From: JABJMC01 sp964473745
GTDB lineage: Bacteria; Patescibacteriota; Gracilibacteria; UBA1369; UBA12473
Direction: 5' to 3'
DNA: 63,450 bases
Assembly (NCBI GenBank): GCA_964473745.1
Contig: CAYYQE010000009.1
Span: 1-63,450, forward strand
The notes under the pieces were generated by a model that was not told where the DNA came from, did not search any database, and was given only the letters and a program-made list of their open reading frames with translations. Shown piece by piece: positions 34,477 through 42,757 of this stretch. How positions within the stretch are numbered: the first letter of the stretch is position 1; each line of letters opens with the position of its first letter. A program made the translations under genes and the position numbers.

Positions 34477-34478
34477 CT

Positions 34479-35492
34479 ATGCCCCACACTCACAAAAAAT
34501 GGATGGATCATGCTAAAAAACTTTCTTTAAAAGGCGGTCAAAAAGTTTTTCCAAACCCGATGGTAGGGGCGGTGCTAATCAAAAACAATCAAATTATTGG
34601 CCAAGGTTATCATCGTGTTTTTGGTGGACCACACGCGGAAATCGAAGCCCTAAATAACGCCAAAAAAAATAATCATTCTCCTTTTAATTCGACCCTTTAC
34701 GTCACCCTCGAACCCTGCTGCCATCACGGCAAAACACCACCATGCACCGAGGCCATTCTAAAAGCTGGCATCACAAAAGTTGTTTACGCCCAAAAAGATC
34801 CCAACCCAAAAGTTTGTGGCCAAGGAATCGCCTTCCTTCAACAAAACAACATAAAAACCATTCTTTTCCCTGAACGCCCCTTTATTCATTTAAAAATCGC
34901 TTGCACCTTAGATAAAAAAATCACCCTTAAAAAAGGTGAAGCCACTCCCCTAACCAATTCCAAAAGCAATAAAAAAGTTCATTCGCTTCGCGCTAAACAC
35001 GATGCAATTTTGGTTGGCATTCAAACTATTCTTACTGACAATCCACGGCTAACCGTCCGTCACGTAACCGGAAAAAACCCTATTCGCATTATTCTAGACA
35101 GCCAATTACGAACTCCTATAAAAGCCTCTCTTCTCGCCGAACCAGGTGAAACCATCATTGCTACCACCAAGCTTAAAACCACCAAAAAATACCCTAAAAA
35201 CACCACCATCCTTTCCTGTAAATCAAATAAAAACAACCAAGTCGATTTACAAGATCTTTTGAAAAAACTTTTAGCTCGCAATATAAATAGCATCTTAGTA
35301 GAAGGCGGCGAACTCATCAGCACTAGCTTTTTAAAAAACAACCTAGTAGATCAACTCACCCTAATCTACACACCCCATCTCGCGCAAAATCCCTCGCTCC
35401 CCGCAGTCCCGGATTTACTCTCTCTAAAACCCAGGAAAACAAAACTAATCCAAGACAACCTGTGGGTAGAGAAAAAGCCACTCTTTACCTAA
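34479..35492 (+). CDS. ribD: Riboflavin biosynthesis deaminase/reductase
   Basis: 337 residues. The deaminase domain has HAEIEAL and TLEPCCHHGKTPPCTEAI (zinc ligands His, Cys, Cys). The reductase domain has RAKHDAILVGIQTILTDNPRLTVR and VEGGELISTSFL. Catalyses the second and third steps after GTP cyclohydrolase II. Operon with ribBA (2-base gap). Confidence 0.94.
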   Translation: MPHTHKKWMDHAKKLSLKGGQKVFPNPMVGAVLIKNNQIIGQGYHRVFGGPHAEIEALNNAKKNNHSPFNSTLYVTLEPCCHHGKTPPCTEAILKAGITKVVYAQKDPNPKVCGQGIAFLQQNNIKTILFPERPFIHLKIACTLDKKITLKKGEATPLTNSKSNKKVHSLRAKHDAILVGIQTILTDNPRLTVRHVTGKNPIRIILDSQLRTPIKASLLAEPGETIIATTKLKTTKKYPKNTTILSCKSNKNNQVDLQDLLKKLLARNINSILVEGGELISTSFLKNNLVDQLTLIYTPHLAQNPSLPAVPDLLSLKPRKTKLIQDNLWVEKKPLFT

Positions 35493-35512
35493 CCTGTTAT
35501 TTCTGCTATAAT
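35484..35512 (+). promoter_or_regulatory. Promoter for the MFS-HEAT/phosphatase operon
   Basis: TTTACC (35484-35489), a 17-base spacer, TATAAT (35507-35512). A second TATAAT lies at 35519-35524, so alternative start points are possible. The leader before the ATG at 35552 is A/C-rich. Confidence 0.65.
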
Positions 35513-35551
35513 AAACAGATATAATTGAATCTAAAATCAAAACCAAACCAA

Positions 35552-38062
35552 ATGAAACCAGGATCCCTAGCAAATCGCATCCTCAATGTCGGTAAAAACG
35601 AATGGCCTCGTATTGCCTTGGCCTGGACTCTAAACCTGTGTTTAAGAGCTGGATTTGTGATTGGGTGGACCGCCACCATCGCCATGTTTATCAATCGAAT
35701 CGGAATAGAGCGTTTACCATATCTTTTCGTGCTCAACGCTCTGTTAATCATGCTAGGAACCATTGTTTTTAGCTATTTACTCAAAAAAATATCGCATGGC
35801 CTCCTGATTTTCTACACAACCTTAATGGCCATTGCCCTACTTCTGTTAGCTACTTTGTTTTCCTATACCAGTGATTTAGCTTTTTTTGGAATATTACTCC
35901 TTGCGCAATCCGTTTTTATTTCCCAACTAAATATTTTAATTACGCTCTTTACCGAAGATCTTTTTTCTCCGTTAGAAAGCCAACGAACTTTCCCACTTAT
36001 TGCCACCTCTGAAACTATTGGTGGGATCATTGGTGGTTTGACCGTCGGTATTTTAGCCGGTGTTTTACCAGCGTATAAATTTATGTATTTGTGGATTTTA
36101 GCAATATCCTTAATTATTCCGGTTCTTTTAACTTCTCACTCTTACGGCAAAAAAACCCCCTGCATCAAAATAGCCAAACACGAACGCACTAAAAAACCAC
36201 ATCAACAAGCTATTCCCAATCTTTTAAAAGGAATCAAAAGAATCCGCAGAGTTCCTTTTCTTCAGGGAATAATTCTAATTGTGATGTTTCAATTTATGTT
36301 GCTTTATCTTTTTGAATTTCAATATACCAAGGCTATTCAAGAAGAAGTTATTGCCCATAATCCACCTCCCATTGCTTTTGAATTACATGATTATCAACCA
36401 GATACTAGCCTTCAGGTTTCACTTTTAAACGCTAGTCCAGTTGCTGCCTCGACGCAGGCCGAACACGAGATGAATTTAGAAAATGCCCTTTCCCAAAAAT
36501 TAGGAATGCTGCAAATGATTTTTTCCGCGGGAAGTTTAGTAGTTCAACTATTTCTAACTTCGCGCATTTTGAGCAGTTTAGGCATTGTGAGCAGCCTACT
36601 TATCCATCCTATTATTACTGTTTTAAGTCTTATTGGGATGGTCTTTAATTTCAACTTTCTTTCGGCTTCTATCGGGCGAAGTAGCTTTGAAATTACCAGT
36701 GGAATTTTCAAAAACGCTTATCATTCTTCCTACTACGCCATTAGGGAAAGCCTAAGAGATCAAACCAAAGAATTAATGGAGGGCTTTGTTAAACCATTTG
36801 GGGCTATTCTAGCGTTTATTTTGTTGTTAACCATTCAATCACTTTATACGCCAGAATCAGAATCAACGATTATTACCTCGGTTATGGTTGTTATTGCCGG
36901 ATTTATGTTTATCCGAGTCTATAGACTACACCAAGATTACACCAATTTATCTTACCGCCATTTAGGCGCTGATAACGATTTGCCAACCAGGTTAAATGCC
37001 ATTGAAATTTTAGGACAAAAAGGTCATGAAATTAAAAACGAACAGTTTATAAAATTCCTTCAAAACAAACGAGAAAAAATCGAAATTAAAAGACATATCT
37101 TGGAAACTCTTCGTTTACGAGAAGACCCTGACATTATCCCGGACATTTTAGAAAGCCTTCAAGACGCTCACCGAACCGTTCGCCTGACTGCTCTTGAAAC
37201 ACTACAAGAATTTAAAGATTTAAATAAATTCCTCGAAAACCGAAACTTTACTAGGCACCATGCTATTGAAGTAGTGAAGAAATTATTTAGAAATGAGGAA
37301 TCTTCCCAAATTCGTGAAGCTTGTATTCATCTACTTGCTAAATTTGATGACCACGAACTTATACCGTTTTTAATAGAAATTCTAGAATCCGGAGACGAAA
37401 AATTACAACGCGCCTGTATCCGGGCCTGCGGCACTTTTAAAGATCAAAGCATTATCCATTACATCAAAAACTATCTTGACCACAAAAGACCATTGGTCCG
37501 AGCCGAAGCCATAGTTGCTTTATGGCAGTTTAAAAAAATAAGAAAAACTCTTCGTCATTACCTGGATCAAATGCAATCCAGCCGAAAAAGAGGAGCTATT
37601 TTAGGTAGTGTTTACGCTCTAGGTAAAATCGGAACAAAAAAAGATGTTTCCTATGTTATCAAATATCTTGCCTCCAATGATCAAGAAATCCGCAAAAAAG
37701 CGGCCTTCGCCATCGCCGAACTAGATCATCCCGCCGCAATCCCGCACATCGTAGAATTTATAATGCACGACGAAAAAGAAACCACCCTCAAAACTAAAAA
37801 ACTAATACGCGGTCTTTCCAACCATATTGTGGAAAACATCGAACAGCTTGTCCATCTCCGTATTTCTGAATACATCAACGACATTCTAAAAGAAACCGGA
37901 GCTTCTACCTTGGCAGAATTAAATATTGAAACCCTAGAAAAACTTAAAACTGCCTATGCCACTGTTGATGAACATCACGAGGTTTTTAAAATTGAAGCAC
38001 TTATCAAAACTAAACAAAAGAAACCATCTGATTTAATCCATTCCCATGAAACAAATACGTAA
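35552..38062 (+). CDS. NTT/MFS-like membrane protein fused to HEAT repeats
   Basis: 836 residues. Residues 1-455 contain about ten to twelve membrane helices in a major-facilitator/ATP-ADP translocase-like arrangement (GFVIGWTATIAMFINRIGIERLPYLFVLNALL; LITLFTEDLFSPLESQRTFPLIATSETIGGIIGGL). Residues about 475-770 are a run of HEAT/PBS-type helical repeats (REDPDIIPDILESLQDAHRTVRLTALETL; IREACIHLLAKFDDHELIPFLIEIL). Fusions of NTT-like cores to HEAT repeats are known in free-living bacteria and are not necessarily nucleotide carriers. It overlaps the SpoIIE-type phosphatase by 17 bases, so a signalling role is likely. Confidence 0.8.
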   Translation: MKPGSLANRILNVGKNEWPRIALAWTLNLCLRAGFVIGWTATIAMFINRIGIERLPYLFVLNALLIMLGTIVFSYLLKKISHGLLIFYTTLMAIALLLLATLFSYTSDLAFFGILLLAQSVFISQLNILITLFTEDLFSPLESQRTFPLIATSETIGGIIGGLTVGILAGVLPAYKFMYLWILAISLIIPVLLTSHSYGKKTPCIKIAKHERTKKPHQQAIPNLLKGIKRIRRVPFLQGIILIVMFQFMLLYLFEFQYTKAIQEEVIAHNPPPIAFELHDYQPDTSLQVSLLNASPVAASTQAEHEMNLENALSQKLGMLQMIFSAGSLVVQLFLTSRILSSLGIVSSLLIHPIITVLSLIGMVFNFNFLSASIGRSSFEITSGIFKNAYHSSYYAIRESLRDQTKELMEGFVKPFGAILAFILLLTIQSLYTPESESTIITSVMVVIAGFMFIRVYRLHQDYTNLSYRHLGADNDLPTRLNAIEILGQKGHEIKNEQFIKFLQNKREKIEIKRHILETLRLREDPDIIPDILESLQDAHRTVRLTALETLQEFKDLNKFLENRNFTRHHAIEVVKKLFRNEESSQIREACIHLLAKFDDHELIPFLIEILESGDEKLQRACIRACGTFKDQSIIHYIKNYLDHKRPLVRAEAIVALWQFKKIRKTLRHYLDQMQSSRKRGAILGSVYALGKIGTKKDVSYVIKYLASNDQEIRKKAAFAIAELDHPAAIPHIVEFIMHDEKETTLKTKKLIRGLSNHIVENIEQLVHLRISEYINDILKETGASTLAELNIETLEKLKTAYATVDEHHEVFKIEALIKTKQKKPSDLIHSHETNT

Positions 38063-39236
38063 AAAACTCATTTCAAAATTCATCTTATTTGAGCTAATTT
38101 TAATAGCTCTAGGAGTAGGGGTAACCCTGCTATGGCCCGAATATATTTGGGGAGTTCTTGGCGGAATTGGCTTACTTAATATTGGGGCGTTCTTTTTCTT
38201 TATCACTCATCCTTTAAAGAAAATTCTCCGCGAATTCAAAGCTCTTTTAACTGGAAAACGATATAATCGAATCTACACTAAAAAAATGGATGAAATCGGT
38301 GTAATCGCCCACTTTTTTAACGCTATAACCCATAGCTTAGAAAGAGTTTCCACTGATATTAAAGACCATCGCCGTATCTCATCTGAGCTCAATGTTGCCC
38401 AAAAAATTCAACAAGACCTTATTCCGCAATCCGCCCCGGATATTCCCGGGTTAGATATTATTGCTAAAACCAGACCAGCCGCTGAAATTGGTGGCGATAG
38501 TTTTGATTTTATAACTAAAAATGATCGAACTTTTATGTATATCGGGGATGTTACTGGACATGGGGTTCCTTCGGGACTAGTGATGATGATTGTGGACACC
38601 CTGCTTCATACTTTTGCGGATATGGTTGAAAATTCTCATCAATTACTCGTGCAAGTTAATAAATATTTAAAACCTCGTATTCAAAGCACCATGTTCATGA
38701 CCATGATTATGTTGCAATGGATTCCTCAAACCAAAGAAATGAAATTCACCGGAGCTGGACATGAAACTCTAATTCACTACAAAGCTCTTAATAAAACTGT
38801 TGATAACTTGAAAGCAGGAGGAATTGCGCTTGGAATGATTCCCGACAATGAAAAACTAGCCCAGGAGCAGCCTCTTAATTTTCAAGAAGGAGATTTTATC
38901 ATTCTTTACACTGATGGAATAACTGAATCAAGAAATACTGATGGAGAAATGTTTGGCGAAAGTAAACTAGTAAAAATTATAGAGAAAAATGCTCCCGAAG
39001 CAGTCTCGGCCGAAGCTCTTTTCCAACGTATTTCAACCGAGGTAACTCATTTTATTGGGGACACTATTCAACAAGACGACATGACGTTATTAGTTATTCG
39101 ACACGGTGAAAAACCAGCCGAAGCCACTGCCGAGGCCAAAGAATCAACTAAATGGGGCGAAGAACAAACCGAACAAGAAAGCCTCGTAGATTACGAAGAT
39201 GAAGAGGTAAAAGAATCTGGGCTTAGCACTGAATAA
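38046..39236 (+). CDS. SpoIIE-type PP2C phosphatase with HAMP-like linker
   Basis: 396 residues: two membrane helices (about 10-30 and 34-54), a HAMP-like segment (HPLKKILREFKALLTG... 55-105), a short coiled coil, then a PPM/SpoIIE phosphatase domain. Metal-site residues are present in EIGGDSFDF (D151, D154), YIGDVTGHGVPSGL, YTDGITESRN and QQDDMTLLVI. Such enzymes dephosphorylate STAS antagonists in partner switching. The acidic C-terminal tail is probably disordered. Overlap with the HEAT protein suggests that the latter senses or scaffolds. The stop codon touches the inverted-repeat element. Confidence 0.9.
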   Translation: MKQIRKKLISKFILFELILIALGVGVTLLWPEYIWGVLGGIGLLNIGAFFFFITHPLKKILREFKALLTGKRYNRIYTKKMDEIGVIAHFFNAITHSLERVSTDIKDHRRISSELNVAQKIQQDLIPQSAPDIPGLDIIAKTRPAAEIGGDSFDFITKNDRTFMYIGDVTGHGVPSGLVMMIVDTLLHTFADMVENSHQLLVQVNKYLKPRIQSTMFMTMIMLQWIPQTKEMKFTGAGHETLIHYKALNKTVDNLKAGGIALGMIPDNEKLAQEQPLNFQEGDFIILYTDGITESRNTDGEMFGESKLVKIIEKNAPEAVSAEALFQRISTEVTHFIGDTIQQDDMTLLVIRHGEKPAEATAEAKESTKWGEEQTEQESLVDYEDEEVKESGLSTE

Positions 39237-39312
39237 AGGACCCTCTGAAAAATGCCGTCGTGGTGAAAAAATGGTAATTTTAGCATCGTGAGGGTGTTTT
39301 TCAGAGGGTCCT
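39237..39312. mobile_element. MITE-like element with 16-base perfect terminal inverted repeats
   Basis: AGGACCCTCTGAAAAA (39237-39252) is exactly mirrored at 39297-39312, around a 44-base non-coding centre. If the repeats are taken as 15 bases, the element is flanked by TAAA on both sides (39234-39237 and 39312-39315), which could be a target duplication that includes the phosphatase stop codon. There is no T-run after the stem, so it is a poor terminator. No related transposase is in the window. Confidence 0.5.
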
Positions 39313-39350
39313 AAAGACAAGTGCAGTCCTATCTGATAGAATAACGCGCG

Positions 39351-40358
39351 ATGAAAACTGCAGATTTTGACTATCACTTACCAGAGGAGTTAATCGCTCA
39401 AGATCCCTTGAAAAACCGTGATCAGGCCCGGTTAATGGTTCTTCAAAATGGGGAAATTAAACATCGTTACATCTATGATTTGGGCGAGATTTTGGGGCCA
39501 AACCATGTTTTGGTATTTAACGAGACACAGGTTTTCCCCGCTAGATTACACGGGAAGATTAAGGACAAATCAGTCGAAATCTTGCTACACCAAGAAATTA
39601 ATAACGGCCTCTGGGAATGCCTAGTTAAACCTGGAAAACGATTTAAAAAAGGGGTGATGGTAGATTTTGGAGAAACAAGCGCCACTGTGGAACAAATCAA
39701 TGATGATGGCTCCCGAATTCTTAAATTTTCCAATGCAGGCGAAAAACTAAACCGCATCATCGATCAAATCGGCGAAACTCCTTTGCCTCCATATATAAAA
39801 CACAGCCAATCGCATCCCGAACAATATCAAACCATTTATGCCAAAAATCGTGGCAGCGTGGCTGCTCCAACCGCTGGATTGCACTTTACCTCAAAATTAC
39901 TCGAAAAACTCACTGCCCAAGGCATTGAGCAACATTTTGTGACATTGCATGTGGGCCGCGGCACTTTTGAGCCAGTAAAGGCAGATAATATCGCCGATCA
40001 CCAAATGCACGCCGAATGGTTTACGCTTCCCACCAAAACAGCCGCGGCCCTCAACCAAGCCAAAAGCGCAAACAAACGCATCATTGCCGTTGGCACCACT
40101 ACCAACCGCGTGCTCGAATCCTGTGTACAATCTGGCCAACTAACTCCTCAATCCAACGAAACCAAACTCTTCATCACTCCCGGATATAAATTCCAATTTG
40201 TAGATGGTCTCCTAACTAATTTCCATCTCCCCAAAAGCACCCTCCTTATGTTGATCTCGGCTTTAGCGGGAAAAGAACTCATTGATCGTGCCTATCAAGA
40301 AGCCATCACTCAAAAATACCGCTTTTTTAGCTTCGGAGATGCCATGCTAATCCTCTAG
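39351..40358 (+). CDS. queA: tRNA preQ1(34) S-adenosylmethionine ribosyltransferase-isomerase
   Basis: Transfers the ribosyl part of SAM onto preQ1-modified tRNA to form epoxyqueuosine. DFDYHLPEELIAQDPL at the N-terminus, RVFPARLHG-equivalent VFPARLHGKI, GSVAAPTAGLHFT and HVGRGTFEPVK are family signatures. 335 residues. Other queuosine genes are not in the window. TAGAAT at 39337-39342 lies 8 bases before the ATG, so the message may be leaderless. Overlaps the convergent ATP-grasp gene by 4 bases. Confidence 0.95.
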   Translation: MKTADFDYHLPEELIAQDPLKNRDQARLMVLQNGEIKHRYIYDLGEILGPNHVLVFNETQVFPARLHGKIKDKSVEILLHQEINNGLWECLVKPGKRFKKGVMVDFGETSATVEQINDDGSRILKFSNAGEKLNRIIDQIGETPLPPYIKHSQSHPEQYQTIYAKNRGSVAAPTAGLHFTSKLLEKLTAQGIEQHFVTLHVGRGTFEPVKADNIADHQMHAEWFTLPTKTAAALNQAKSANKRIIAVGTTTNRVLESCVQSGQLTPQSNETKLFITPGYKFQFVDGLLTNFHLPKSTLLMLISALAGKELIDRAYQEAITQKYRFFSFGDAMLIL

Positions 40359-42748
40359 CTCTTATAAAAAGTCGGTACAAATTTAGGCGATACCAAAAAC
40401 GATAATTCCTCAATTTCTTCAAGTGACGGAAGATCAATTTTCCCAATATAAAGGCGCCTCAAATCACCGCCATTCTCAATAAATTTCTCAATCATCCGTT
40501 TACCTTTAAAATAAAGAAGATCCTTAGTAAAAGCTCCGGCATTTTTGGTGTCTTCCAATCCCCTTTTCACCTTCATAGCAAAACGAAAAGATCGTTCTTC
40601 GTCATACCCCATTTCCCGTGCTTTTTCATAAACATCATAAAAACTCCCCTTTTGTGCAACCTGAGTCAAAATCACCAAGGCTGCTTTCCAAAAATGCTTC
40701 TCCGTAACTTGATCCCACACTTGTTCCTGATTATAAATTGCCAACCCCTCCTGAGTAGTTAAGTAACCACCTGTCCCCCGCTGAAAAATTTTATAAGGCT
40801 GATTTTTCCCATTTTCCGCGGTATAAATATGAGTTTCTATCTCGTGAGCAATCACCATTTTAAGTCGTGCCTCTGAAAATTTCGCCCCCTTCCGAATAAA
40901 AAACGCTGATTTTTTACCGGCCACACAATCCGAAACCATCTCTTCTTTAATTTTTACTTTCCAATTTTGCAGCCCACTTTTTTTGAAAAATTTCTCAAAC
41001 TTCTTTATCGCCTGCTCAGTTTTAATATCTTCTTTTTCGCTTGGGATATGATTTGGTTTTGTTGCCCAATATTCCTTTGCTTCATTAACCAAAACTTCGG
41101 TCGCCTCTCCAAACAAAATGACTGATTTATTCATAAAGTGTTCCGTACCGCGATGCTCCAAGAGATCAATTTTTTGCAAAATCTCCTCCTTTTTTCTCTG
41201 AAAAATTCTTCCCAGCGATGTTTCATCCATTTCCAAAGCACTCAATTTTTCTCGCAATGCATAAGGATCAAACTGCAAATCCGTATATACAAATTGTGGA
41301 TTTTTAACTTCTCCCTTTAAAAATTTCTCCCGCTCAGAAGTCAAATTCTTAGGACGCAAATGATGCAGTAATTTAACCTGTTGATCCACCTCACAAATCA
41401 CTTCATCAATTAATCGATAATTCTTTTTGTTTTGGACGGGAGTCTCTTTTCGCTTCTTTACACTATCCAAAACTTGAACCCCAGAATCTGCATCTTGAGA
41501 TTTCCGAGAAGGATCCAACAAAAACCCTTGTAAATCACGACGCCCAATCACCATATTATAATCTTTGGTAGAAAGATCATTAATTGTAACCACTGTCTGC
41601 ACACGCTTTCCCGCCAAAATAAACTTTAATTTATAAGAACCCTCTACTTTCTTTCCCTTTTTATCAAGCAAGCCAATCTTAGCCGCAAATTCCTCATCCA
41701 TCTGAGTCTTTCCAATATTTGGATTGATATGAGCCCGAACACGATATGGTTTAGCTTCCATCAAAACTTTTACCGGTTCATACGAACCCACCACCTCAAT
41801 ACCAGTTAAGTGTTTAATTTCCTTTTCCACAACATGGCCAAACATATCTTTAGCAACCCTAACCGCTTTTTCAGGAGTAGTTACCTTAATCCCCTCTACT
41901 CGTTCCAAACGTTGGCGCAACGGCGCCAAATTAGCTACCTGCACCCCAAGTCCCGCTCGAGCATTAATTTCTAATAAAACCGGGCCAGTATTTTGATCAA
42001 TTGAAATATCAGCCGCCATATATCCTAAATTCGTCTCTAATTGAACCTTAGAAGCAATCATCAAAATCTCATCCCAATAAGGAATTTTAAATCCTCGAAT
42101 TTCACCTACTTCCGGGACCTCCTCAATAATCTGCGTTCCTTGTACAATGTGAGTTGCTTCACCTTTCGCAATATCAATCCCTACCCCAATTGCCCCCTGA
42201 TGAAGATTCCCCTTTCCTTTTGAAGCTCGTGTTGGCAAACGTAACATGGCCATAATAGGAATCAACTTATACAAAACTACTCGAATATCTGGAAGACCTT
42301 TATAAGCATATTTTCGAAGACGTTCATCACAAATCAAAAGTTGCTCAAAAAATGCCACATCCGCCACCCCAGAAATTGAAAATCGTCCCTCCAAAATATC
42401 CGCAATACGTTCTTCTAACTCTCCCTGACTCATTTCTTGTTCACTAGCTAAAAAATATTTCCCGGCCCGACGATCCCAAACTGGTAAAATCCCTTCCCCG
42501 CCATAACCACGATTAGGCTTTACCACAAAACTCGATGGCAACGAGGAAAAATCATATTTCTCTAAATCTTCTCGAGAACGGATTGTCCCGTAAAGACGTG
42601 GCACCGGAATTCCCCGGGCACTCAAAAAGCTTTTTGTCTTAAGCTTACTGTCGGCCATTTTTATCGCCTTACGGGCGTTATAGGCCCCGATATAAAGCAA
42701 ATTTCGCGCATTAATACCTAAAACTCCGTGATTTTTGAAAATTGCCAT
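40355..42748 (-). CDS. ATP-grasp ligase / degenerate retropepsin-like / DUF1704 metallopeptidase fusion
   Basis: 797 residues. Residues about 1-300 are a RimK-like ATP-grasp ligase (VVKPNRGYGGEGI at 75-87; VLLEINARAG at 257-266), of the alpha-L-glutamate ligase-homolog type. Residues about 318-415 resemble the PF05618/retropepsin-like protease that accompanies such ligases, but the catalytic DTG is replaced (AHINPNIGKTQMDEEFAAKIGL). Residues about 440-790 are DUF1704/MATCAP-like, with HEIETH at 635-640 (HExxxH) and TTQEGLA at 664-670 supplying the third ligand. The adjacent gene is the 7TM partner of these ligases. Inferred role: adding and removing amino acids on a peptide or envelope substrate. 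Confidence 0.8.
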   Translation of the reverse strand: MAIFKNHGVLGINARNLLYIGAYNARKAIKMADSKLKTKSFLSARGIPVPRLYGTIRSREDLEKYDFSSLPSSFVVKPNRGYGGEGILPVWDRRAGKYFLASEQEMSQGELEERIADILEGRFSISGVADVAFFEQLLICDERLRKYAYKGLPDIRVVLYKLIPIMAMLRLPTRASKGKGNLHQGAIGVGIDIAKGEATHIVQGTQIIEEVPEVGEIRGFKIPYWDEILMIASKVQLETNLGYMAADISIDQNTGPVLLEINARAGLGVQVANLAPLRQRLERVEGIKVTTPEKAVRVAKDMFGHVVEKEIKHLTGIEVVGSYEPVKVLMEAKPYRVRAHINPNIGKTQMDEEFAAKIGLLDKKGKKVEGSYKLKFILAGKRVQTVVTINDLSTKDYNMVIGRRDLQGFLLDPSRKSQDADSGVQVLDSVKKRKETPVQNKKNYRLIDEVICEVDQQVKLLHHLRPKNLTSEREKFLKGEVKNPQFVYTDLQFDPYALREKLSALEMDETSLGRIFQRKKEEILQKIDLLEHRGTEHFMNKSVILFGEATEVLVNEAKEYWATKPNHIPSEKEDIKTEQAIKKFEKFFKKSGLQNWKVKIKEEMVSDCVAGKKSAFFIRKGAKFSEARLKMVIAHEIETHIYTAENGKNQPYKIFQRGTGGYLTTQEGLAIYNQEQVWDQVTEKHFWKAALVILTQVAQKGSFYDVYEKAREMGYDEERSFRFAMKVKRGLEDTKNAGAFTKDLLYFKGKRMIEKFIENGGDLRRLYIGKIDLPSLEEIEELSFLVSPKFVPTFYKS

Positions 42749-42757
42749 AAGAAAAAA

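Noticed and set aside
39237..39312. Simple intrinsic terminator for the phosphatase gene
   Set aside because: No T-run follows the stem, and the T-tract is paired inside it; a MITE-like element fits better, although some termination cannot be excluded.
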